This document shows positions 1-4,886 of a DNA stretch of 6,518 nucleotides, one piece after another. The position numbers and the translations under genes are program-made. The notes under the pieces are model-generated. The model saw only the letters and a program-made list of their open reading frames with translations. It had not been told where the DNA came from and made no database searches. Source of the stretch: an uncultured Mycoplasmatota bacterium (GTDB taxonomy: Bacteria > Bacillota_I > Bacilli_A > RF39 > UBA660); contig CAMJMP010000049.1 of the NCBI GenBank assembly GCA_946407055.1, positions 1 through 6,518 of the forward strand. Direction: 5' to 3'. Each line of letters opens with the position of its first letter. Position 1 is the stretch's first letter.

Positions 1-639
1 GAACCAAAAATGAGTACAGAGTTATATCAAGTATTTGGTGAAGTATCTAGTTACTTAGAGAAATCATTTAATCCAAAACTAGAAGAAAAAGTTGGTAAAC
101 GACTAAAACCAGCATTTATATTTATAGGTATTTTCTTATTATTCTTAAGTTTTATATCTTACATAGGTTATGAAGATTTAAATCCAAAATATGGTTTCTT
201 ATATTATGTATCATTCGTAGCTAGTTTCACAGTAATCTTCTTTGGTTTCTTGATGCCTCGTCGTACAAAATACGGTGAGTTAATAACAGCTCGTGTTAAA
301 GGTTTCAAAAATTATTTATTAACAGCTGAAAAAGATCAATTAGAAGCTCAAGTCGAAAAAAATCCATATTATTTCTTTGATATTTTACCATACGCTTATG
401 CGTTACATATATCTAAGAAGTGGGTACAAAAATTTGAGAAAATGGATATTAGATTCCCAGAAAGTGCTACTGGTGTTGATTTCTTAGATGTCGGATCATT
501 TGATAGTTTCACTTACAGTATGAATCCACCAGTTTCTAGTGGCTCTGGCTGCGGTAGTAGTGGTTGCTCATCATGTGGTGGCGGTTGTTCATCATGTGGT
601 GGCGGTTGTTCATCTTGTGGTGGTGGAGGTTCATGGTAA
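1..639 (+). CDS. DUF2207-family membrane protein, C-terminal part, with Cys-rich tail (5' truncated by window)
   Basis: The frame is open to the left edge (Glu-Pro-Lys precede the ATG at 10), and no Shine-Dalgarno sequence lies before that ATG, so this is read as the 3' part of a longer gene. Counting from that Met, there are membrane helices at about 34-53 and 61-82, then a soluble block at about 90-143 (VKGFKNYLLTAEKDQLE, ILPYAYALHISKKW) that I recognise as the C-terminal block of DUF2207 proteins. Full-length members usually have a signal peptide and an extracytoplasmic domain upstream; here these lie outside the window. Basic residues flank both helices (KVGKRLK; MPRRTK), which predicts that the C-terminus is cytosolic. 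The tail (about 176-209) is almost only Cys, Ser and Gly, with seven cysteines (181, 186, 189, 193, 196, 200, 203), and ends GGGGSW. DUF2207 tails are commonly Gly/Ser-rich ending in SW, and the ordered cysteines are the unusual part. The family's function is unknown. A radical SAM/SPASM gene follows after 4 bases, so the tail is a candidate substrate. Confidence 0.85.
   Translation, partial: EPKMSTELYQVFGEVSSYLEKSFNPKLEEKVGKRLKPAFIFIGIFLLFLSFISYIGYEDLNPKYGFLYYVSFVASFTVIFFGFLMPRRTKYGELITARVKGFKNYLLTAEKDQLEAQVEKNPYYFFDILPYAYALHISKKWVQKFEKMDIRFPESATGVDFLDVGSFDSFTYSMNPPVSSGSGCGSSGCSSCGGGCSSCGGGCSSCGGGGSW
565..627 (+). repeat. Three 21-bp tandem repeats encoding CSSCGGG heptads
   Basis: Units at 565-585, 586-606 and 607-627 each encode Cys-Ser-Ser-Cys-Gly-Gly-Gly. 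Copies 1 and 2 differ at one base, and copies 2 and 3 at three bases. All four differences are synonymous third-position changes. The array sits in the C-terminal tail of the DUF2207 protein, after one irregular element (GSGCGSSG), and is followed by Gly-Ser-Trp-stop. The in-frame period and the constant peptide suggest that copy number can vary by slippage while the peptide unit is kept. Confidence 0.95.
625..629 (+). promoter_or_regulatory. Probable Shine-Dalgarno for the radical SAM gene, inside the Gly-rich tail codons
   Basis: GGAGG occurs within the last glycine codons of the upstream gene and is the only good Shine-Dalgarno match before the ATG at 644. The 14-base gap is longer than the 3-6 bases seen for other genes here. 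Ribosomes terminating at 637-639 would stop almost on the next start, so translational coupling is likely. Confidence 0.5.
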
Positions 640-643
640 TTAA

Positions 644-1633
644 ATGAGAACCTTCTATCTCCAATGGCACATAAGTGAAGCTTGCAATCTAAAATGTAAG
701 CATTGCTATCAAGAAGACCATAAACCAGTTCAATTAGATTTCGATACATTACTAAGTTTTCTAAATCAATATAGAGAATTACTAAGTGAACTAAAAATAA
801 AAGGACACATAAATTTAACAGGAGGAGAACCATTATGTTCTCCTTATCTGTTCAAATTATTAGATGAATTTAAAAAAGATAGTGATTTATATTCTTTTTC
901 AATTCTTACAAATGGTACTTTATTAACTAAAGAACTTGCTAAAAAAATCAGTGAATATAATCCTGAATATATTCAAGTAAGTCTTGAAGGTGGAAAGAGA
1001 ACTAATGACTTTGTAAGAGGCGAAGGAGTTTATAAAAAAGTAGGTGAAGCTATTAAACTTCTAAAGAAGAATAATATATTCACTTCTATATCTTTTACAG
1101 CAACCAAAATAAATTATAAAGAATTTCCTTTAGTAGTTAAGTATGCCGAAAAACTAGGTGTTGATAATGTATGGTCAGATCGTTTTATTCCTCTTGGAAC
1201 AGAATACGATAAAGATTTCATTATGAATGTTGAAGAAACTCAAGAGTATTTAGATATCATGGCTAAAGAACGTGTAAGATTGATTGAAAAACATAGTAAT
1301 ACTCACGTTTCCATGAATCGTGCTCTTCAGTTTACTAGAACTCAAAACTATGCCTATCATTGTAATGCCGGTAGAGAATTATTAACTATTATGGAAAATG
1401 GTGATTTAGTACCATGCCGTAGAATGCCAATCGTTGTTGGTAATCTTATTAAAGATAATATGTTAAAACTATATAAAACAAATAAAATATTAAAAGATTT
1501 ACAAAAAGAAGTAATCCCAAAAGACTGTTTAGCTTGTGAAGATGCTAAACAATGCCAAGGTGGTCTAAGATGTTTAACATATGCCTTAACAGGTAATTAT
1601 AAACTTAAAGATCCAGGATGTAATATTGAATGA
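644..1633 (+). CDS. Radical SAM/SPASM domain protein, probable peptide- or protein-modifying enzyme
   Basis: This 329-residue protein is predicted to be a cytosolic iron-sulfur enzyme. The radical SAM motif CNLKCKHC gives Cys14, Cys18 and Cys21 as ligands of the SAM-binding 4Fe-4S cluster. The GGEP motif follows at 60-63, and LTNG at 88-91 fits the barrel. The C-terminus is a SPASM domain for auxiliary clusters: Cys240, then GDLVPC (Gly253, Cys258), then Cys295, 298, 304, 310 and 326. The first half fits CX9-15GX4C exactly. The second half is CX2CX5CX5C-X15-C, where the common form has CX3C as its third spacing. Only 13 residues precede Cys14, so no N-terminal RRE peptide-binding domain exists. 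The start is fixed by an in-frame TAA at 641-643 directly before the ATG. SPASM enzymes commonly install thioether, C-C or other crosslinks in peptides. The Cys/Ser/Gly tail of the protein encoded 4 bases upstream is the obvious substrate, but that link and the chemistry are inferred. Alternatives are an AnSME-like maturase or an unrelated substrate. Confidence 0.9.
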   Translation: MRTFYLQWHISEACNLKCKHCYQEDHKPVQLDFDTLLSFLNQYRELLSELKIKGHINLTGGEPLCSPYLFKLLDEFKKDSDLYSFSILTNGTLLTKELAKKISEYNPEYIQVSLEGGKRTNDFVRGEGVYKKVGEAIKLLKKNNIFTSISFTATKINYKEFPLVVKYAEKLGVDNVWSDRFIPLGTEYDKDFIMNVEETQEYLDIMAKERVRLIEKHSNTHVSMNRALQFTRTQNYAYHCNAGRELLTIMENGDLVPCRRMPIVVGNLIKDNMLKLYKTNKILKDLQKEVIPKDCLACEDAKQCQGGLRCLTYALTGNYKLKDPGCNIE

Positions 1634-1654
1634 GAAACATTTGTTTCTCATTTT
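1631..1654 (+). terminator. Intrinsic terminator overlapping the radical SAM stop codon
   Basis: TGAGAAAC (1631-1638) and GTTTCTCA (1643-1650) form an 8-bp perfect stem around the loop ATTT, followed by TTTT and an AT-rich run. The first three bases of the stem are the gene's TGA stop. The stem is AT-rich and the T tract is short, so termination may be incomplete. Its 3' arm also lies within the downstream promoter. Confidence 0.7.
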
Positions 1655-1669
1655 AATATTTGGTATAAT
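1641..1669 (+). promoter_or_regulatory. Sigma-A-type promoter with extended -10, driving trmB
   Basis: TGGTATAAT at 1661-1669 is a perfect -10 hexamer with the TGn extension. TTGTTT at 1641-1646 is a 4-of-6 match to the -35 consensus with a 17-base spacer, and it lies in the 3' arm of the preceding terminator hairpin. The predicted +1 is near 1676, exactly at the Shine-Dalgarno sequence, so the leader would be only about 11 bases long. Confidence 0.75.
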
Positions 1670-1675
1670 TCTAGC

Positions 1676-1682
1676 AGGTGAT
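1676..1682 (+). promoter_or_regulatory. Shine-Dalgarno AGGTGAT that decides the trmB start
   Basis: AGGTGAT matches the 16S rRNA 3' end and lies 4 bases before the ATG at 1687. The next gene has the same AGGTGAT at 2324-2330, 3 bases before its ATG. This layout argues against the in-frame GTG at 1678 and ATG at 1681, which fall inside the Shine-Dalgarno itself. Confidence 0.7.
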
Positions 1683-1686
1683 GGAG

Positions 1687-2325
1687 ATGGAATATAACAT
1701 TGTAAAAGATGCCGATAAGATTCTTTTAAGAAGTTCTTATGTCATCGATAATCCAAAACAATTTAAAAACAAATGGCGTGAAGTATTTGGTAATAACAAT
1801 CCAATTAATTTAGAGTTAGGTATGGGTCGTGGAGAATTCATTATTAACATGGCTAAACAAAATCCTAGAATTAATTTTATTGGTTTAGAATTAAATGAAT
1901 CTCAAACAGCAACAGCAGTACAAAAGATAGGTAATCAAAATATTCCTAACTTAAAACTAATATGTGCTGATGCTAATAGTATTATTGATTTCTTTGGTAA
2001 AGAAATAGATACTATTTATTTAACTTTTTCAGAACCTTGGCCAAAACCAATTGATGAAAAGAAAAGATTCACTCATATCAATTATTTAAAAATGTATGAT
2101 CGTATCTTTAAAAAGAATAAACATATAATTCTAAAAACAGATAACAAAGTTTTATTTGCTTACTCACTAGAAACATTATCAGATTATTGGTATGTATTTA
2201 AAAGAGTAAGTATGGATCTTCATAATGATGAAAGACATATTCCTAATGTCATGACTGACTGGGAAATTAAATGCCAAAAAGATGGTAAACAAATCTATTA
2301 TGTAGATGCTATCTTTAATGAATAG
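1687..2325 (+). CDS. trmB: tRNA (guanine-N7-)-methyltransferase TrmB
   Basis: TrmB uses SAM to methylate N7 of guanine 46 in the tRNA variable loop and acts in the cytosol. From the ATG at 1687 the protein has 212 residues, close to the usual bacterial length. The Rossmann-fold SAM site is visible: LELGMGRGEF (42-51), the acidic end of strand 2 (IGLELN, 65-70) and ADA (94-96). The family signature appears as FSEPWPK (114-120) followed by EKKRFTH, and later as LKTDN (149-153) and MTDWE (189-193). In better-known members the signature reads approximately (S/A)DPW-x-K-x-RH-x-KRR. Here the Asp is Glu116, the Arg-His pair is Ile122-Asp123 and the first Arg of KRR is Lys126, so several normally conserved positions have changed. 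The fold and the remaining motifs still make the assignment strong. It is the first gene of a unit with two small genes and is transcribed from the promoter just upstream. Starts at 1678 or 1681 are possible but less likely. Confidence 0.92.
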   Translation: MEYNIVKDADKILLRSSYVIDNPKQFKNKWREVFGNNNPINLELGMGRGEFIINMAKQNPRINFIGLELNESQTATAVQKIGNQNIPNLKLICADANSIIDFFGKEIDTIYLTFSEPWPKPIDEKKRFTHINYLKMYDRIFKKNKHIILKTDNKVLFAYSLETLSDYWYVFKRVSMDLHNDERHIPNVMTDWEIKCQKDGKQIYYVDAIFNE

Positions 2326-2333
2326 GTGATTAT

Positions 2334-2579
2334 ATGAAAAATAATACCAAAAAGATAATAGGTGCCATCATTCCATTCGCTATAATAGAAATATGTTTAA
2401 TTGCAATCTTAATTACAATAATTAGTTTCAAACTAATTACTATAGAAGAAATGCCAACATTATTCTTTGTATTTATGGTAATATATCTTCTGGTTCCAAT
2501 TATTTGTTTAATAGTTAGTTTAACAATGCGTATTAAAGAAATAAATTCTGGCGAAGAAGATGAAGCAAAAAAATACTAA
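2334..2579 (+). CDS. Small two-helix membrane protein, partner of YbjQ-family gene
   Basis: This 81-residue protein has two hydrophobic helices at about 9-31 and 42-64. A basic N-terminus (KNNTKK) and a charged C-terminal tail (RIKEINSGEEDEAKKY, 66-81) suggest that both ends are cytosolic. The tail resembles the RIKEI-xx-GEED-xxx-KY ending of small membrane proteins that I remember being encoded next to YbjQ-family genes in Firmicutes; this is recall and was not searched. Its Shine-Dalgarno AGGTGAT overlaps the trmB stop codon, with 8 bases between the genes, so co-translation with trmB is likely. The YbjQ-like gene follows 17 bases downstream. No enzymatic motif is visible and the function is unknown. 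A membrane anchor or regulator for the YbjQ protein is a reasonable guess. Confidence 0.85.
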   Translation: MKNNTKKIIGAIIPFAIIEICLIAILITIISFKLITIEEMPTLFFVFMVIYLLVPIICLIVSLTMRIKEINSGEEDEAKKY

Positions 2580-2596
2580 AAAGAGGAAAGTATAAA

Positions 2597-2920
2597 ATGA
2601 AAATATTCAGTACAGAAAACATATATGGGGAAACAATAACAGAATCTCTAGGAATAGTTAAAGGAGAAATAGTTCAATCTAAACATTTAGGTCGTGACTT
2701 CATGGCTGGAATGAAAACAATCGTAGGTGGCGAAATTAAAGGCTACACAGAAATGATTCGTGAAGCTCGTCAAATAGCTACTAAGAGAATGGTTGAAGAA
2801 GCAGAAGCACTTGGTGCTGATGCCATAGTTGGAGTTAAATACGGATCTTCAGCTGTTATGCAAGGAGCAGCAGAGATCATTGTTTATGGAACAGCTGTAA
2901 AATTAAAAGCAAGTAAATAA
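2597..2920 (+). CDS. YbjQ/UPF0145 family protein (PF01906)
   Basis: This 107-residue protein spans a full YbjQ domain. Typical landmarks are GIVKGEIVQSK (19-29), IVGGEIKGYTEM (42-53), an alanine-rich helix with A-x-x-LGADAIVGV (about 69-80), and the closing AAEIIVYGTAVKL (91-103). Family members are small soluble oligomers, described in some databases as putative heavy-metal-binding, but the biochemical role is not established. This copy has no cysteine, so thiol-based metal binding is not supported. A ribosome binding site AGAGGAAAG (2582-2590) precedes the ATG. The gene is last in the trmB unit, with a terminator directly on its stop codon. The pairing with the small membrane protein upstream suggests they work together at the membrane, which is inference. 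Confidence 0.92.
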   Translation: MKIFSTENIYGETITESLGIVKGEIVQSKHLGRDFMAGMKTIVGGEIKGYTEMIREARQIATKRMVEEAEALGADAIVGVKYGSSAVMQGAAEIIVYGTAVKLKASK

Positions 2921-2933
2921 TACTTGTTTTTTT
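2910..2933 (+). terminator. Minimal intrinsic terminator with the YbjQ stop codon in its loop
   Basis: CAAGTA (2910-2915) pairs with TACTTG (2921-2926), leaving the loop AATAA, which holds the TAA stop at 2918-2920. Seven T residues follow (2927-2933). The 6-bp stem is weak but the T tract is clear. It would separate the trmB unit from the glycosyltransferase unit. Confidence 0.65.
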
Positions 2934-2934
2934 A

Positions 2935-2943
2935 TGTTATAAT
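2935..2943 (+). promoter_or_regulatory. Extended -10 promoter for the glycosyltransferase genes
   Basis: TGTTATAAT gives a perfect TATAAT with the TGn extension, one base after the T tract of the previous terminator. No convincing -35 is found about 17 bases upstream, so it would rely on the extended -10. The predicted +1 is near 2950, leaving a leader of about 38 bases with AGGAGG at 2976-2981, 6 bases before the ATG at 2988. Confidence 0.7.
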
Positions 2944-2987
2944 AATCTATATAAACAGACAACGATATTAACTTCAGGAGGCTTAAA

Positions 2988-3923
2988 ATGATTGATGTAA
3001 TTATTCCCGCATATAACGCACATAAAACTATTCATCAAACTTTATATTCTATAAGTATTCAAACTATTGCAGATAAACTAAATGTTTATATAGTTAATGA
3101 TGCTGGTAAAGATTATAAAGAATATATAGACTTTTTTTCAAACTTTATTAAAATTCAAGAAATAAGATTAAAGAAAAATGGTGGACCAGGTATCGCTCGT
3201 GAAGAAGGACTTAAACATTCTCACGCCAAGTATTTCACTTTTATTGATAGTGATGATGTATTTGCTGATCCAGTTTCTTTAGAATGCCTATATGACTCTA
3301 TTAAAACTAATCGTTCAGATTTAGTTATTGGTAATTTTAATGAACAATCTTATAGAGGTGAATACTTAATTCACAAAGAAGATAAAACATGGTTACATGG
3401 TAAAATGTATCGTCGTAACTTCATTGAAAAAAATAATATTCATTTTAATGATAGTAGAGCAAATGAAGACAATGCCTTTAATCGTTCAATTCTTCTAAGA
3501 GATCCAAAAGTAACTTACTTAGATAAAAATGTTTATTATTGGTTATATAATGAAAACTCTATAACACGTCGTAATAATCAAGAATACAGTTATGAAGGTT
3601 TATTTGGTTATGTAGAAAACATGGTTTGGGTATTAGAAGATGCTATTAAAAATAAAATAGCTTATGACAAAATAGCTGCCCTAGCTTTATCTGTATTCTA
3701 TGCTATGTATTATTATTATTTAAACTTTGAAAAGAAAGAATTAGCTAAAGCTTGTAAAAGATTATTAGAAATAGTAGAAGAGTATCCAATTAAAAACGAA
3801 GCTCAAAGACTTCAATTAATTACTGATCAATTAGATTTATCAAAAGAACAATTAGATAGTAGAAAATTAATAAATCCTATAATTAGCGATGTAGAATTCA
3901 AAGCTATGGTAAAGGAGAGTTAA
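2988..3923 (+). CDS. Family 2 glycosyltransferase (GT-A fold), first tandem copy
   Basis: This 311-residue protein should transfer a sugar from a nucleotide-activated donor to an acceptor. GT2 landmarks are the N-terminal VIIPAYNAHKTI (4-15), Asp38 at the end of the second strand, the NGGPGIAREEG loop (64-74), the metal-binding DSDD (87-90), WLHGKMYRRNFIE (135-147) and the acidic pair Glu160-Asp161 expected near the catalytic base. Beyond about residue 200 the C-terminal part is helical with an aromatic patch (FYAMYYYYLNF). No clear membrane helix is seen, so it is probably cytosolic or peripheral. It is the first gene after the promoter at 2935-2943 and has the best ribosome binding site in the window. 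A paralog starts 1 base after its stop. Donor and acceptor cannot be read from the sequence; with the neighbouring GT4 gene, a surface glycolipid or polysaccharide role is likely. Confidence 0.88.
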   Translation: MIDVIIPAYNAHKTIHQTLYSISIQTIADKLNVYIVNDAGKDYKEYIDFFSNFIKIQEIRLKKNGGPGIAREEGLKHSHAKYFTFIDSDDVFADPVSLECLYDSIKTNRSDLVIGNFNEQSYRGEYLIHKEDKTWLHGKMYRRNFIEKNNIHFNDSRANEDNAFNRSILLRDPKVTYLDKNVYYWLYNENSITRRNNQEYSYEGLFGYVENMVWVLEDAIKNKIAYDKIAALALSVFYAMYYYYLNFEKKELAKACKRLLEIVEEYPIKNEAQRLQLITDQLDLSKEQLDSRKLINPIISDVEFKAMVKES

Positions 3924-3924
3924 C

Positions 3925-4857
3925 ATGATAGATATTATAATTCCAGCATATAATGCTCATAAAACTATTAAACAAACTCTTCTTAGTGTTTGTATGCAAA
4001 ATATTGCTCCAATTCTTAAAGTTTATATAATTGATGATTGTAGTGATAAACCATATGATTATTTAAAAGATTTATTTAAAGAAAAAATCAATCTTACAAT
4101 AATTCGTAATGAAGTAAATAAAGGAACTGGTGTTTCAAGAAACATTGGTATTGAAGCATCTAGAAATCCCTATATCTTCTTCTTAGATAGTGATGATTTA
4201 CTACCAAGTATGTATTCTATGGGTAATTTATTTAATACTATCGAAAAAGAACAATCAGATCTTGTAGTAGGTGTAATGTGTATCCAAGAAGAAAACTTAA
4301 GAATGACTTATATCAAGAACAATAAAAATTGTGCAGCTAGTAAATTATATTCTAGAAACTTTATCGAAAAACATAACTTACGTTTTCCAAATTCTAGTAA
4401 TCATGAAGATGGTATTTTCAATAATTTATTACTAGTAGCAAGACCTAAAATAAGTTACATAGATAATGAAACATATTTTTATCGTTTAAATGAAAACTCT
4501 ACTACTAGAAAAGATCCTAAGTATTTATATAATTCATTGAAAGAACTAGCTAAGAATAATATTTGGTTTTCTATTGAAGCTGAAAAAAGAAAATATAATA
4601 AGTCAGATATTGCTGCTTATCTATTCCAAAATATTTGTTATTCTTACTTTATTATCTTAGATCACTTAGATGAACCCAATATTCAAAGTGTCTATCGTAA
4701 TCTAGTGTTATTCTTATCTTTATATATGTCTTATGATAAATTCTTACTAGATGAAGATAAGTATAGAATATATTGTGGATATATAGGAGTATATAAACAT
4801 ATACCACCTATATCTTTCTATGAATTCTTGGGAAGAATATCTAATAGTGTTAAATAA
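3925..4857 (+). CDS. Family 2 glycosyltransferase (GT-A fold), second tandem copy
   Basis: This 310-residue paralog matches the preceding protein at 17 of the first 19 residues and keeps the same domain plan to the end. It has IIIPAYNAHKTI (4-15), the Asp37-Asp38 pair, NKGTGVSRNIG (65-75), DSDD (88-91), RNFIEKHNLRF (144-154) and Glu161-Asp162. It differs in two functional places: the HGKMYRR motif of copy 1 is ASKLYSR here, so the His-Gly pair is lost, while the loop SRNIG is closer to the usual GT2 form than AREEG of copy 1. This suggests different donors or acceptors, not simple gene dosage. A ribosome binding site AAGGAG lies in the end of the upstream gene and only one base separates the two genes, so they are probably translationally coupled. 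No membrane helix is clear. Confidence 0.88.
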   Translation: MIDIIIPAYNAHKTIKQTLLSVCMQNIAPILKVYIIDDCSDKPYDYLKDLFKEKINLTIIRNEVNKGTGVSRNIGIEASRNPYIFFLDSDDLLPSMYSMGNLFNTIEKEQSDLVVGVMCIQEENLRMTYIKNNKNCAASKLYSRNFIEKHNLRFPNSSNHEDGIFNNLLLVARPKISYIDNETYFYRLNENSTTRKDPKYLYNSLKELAKNNIWFSIEAEKRKYNKSDIAAYLFQNICYSYFIILDHLDEPNIQSVYRNLVLFLSLYMSYDKFLLDEDKYRIYCGYIGVYKHIPPISFYEFLGRISNSVK

Positions 4858-4858
4858 A

Positions 4859-4867
4859 TGATATAAT
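4859..4867 (+). promoter_or_regulatory. Extended -10 promoter for the GT4 gene and exoA
   Basis: TGATATAAT starts one base after the stop codon of the second GT2 gene. No -35 is recognisable 17 bases upstream and no terminator lies before it, so read-through from the GT2 genes is also expected. The predicted +1 is near 4874, the first base of the Shine-Dalgarno AGAGGATGAT (4874-4883), giving a leader of about 13 bases before the ATG at 4887. Confidence 0.6.
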
Positions 4868-4886
4868 TTAAAAAGAGGATGATTAC

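Noticed and set aside
10..12. ATG at 10 as the real start of the first gene
   Set aside because: The frame is open upstream to the window edge, there is no ribosome binding site in the nine bases before it, and the content matches only the C-terminal half of DUF2207 proteins.
565..627. The tandem repeats as a CRISPR array or a regulatory repeat
   Set aside because: The units are contiguous 21-mers with no spacers, in frame within a coding sequence, and vary only at synonymous positions.
513..833. A 106-codon minus-strand open frame opposite the Cys-rich tail and the start of the radical SAM gene
   Set aside because: Its Pro/His/Asp/Glu repeats are the antisense reading of the Cys-Ser-Gly repeat codons, it spans two well-supported genes, and it has no family resemblance.
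1678..1683. GTG at 1678 or ATG at 1681 as the trmB start
   Set aside because: Both lie inside the AGGTGAT Shine-Dalgarno that is correctly placed for the ATG at 1687, and with the predicted +1 near 1676 neither would have a leader for ribosome binding.
3936..3941. TATAAT inside the second GT2 gene (and similar hits such as 2381-2386) as promoters
   Set aside because: They lack the TG extension and a -35 element, lie within coding sequence, and are expected by chance at this base composition.
2988..4857. Prophage origin of the tandem GT2 genes
   Set aside because: Similar glycosyltransferases occur in phages, but no integrase, structural, lysis or replication gene is nearby and the surrounding genes are ordinary chromosomal ones.
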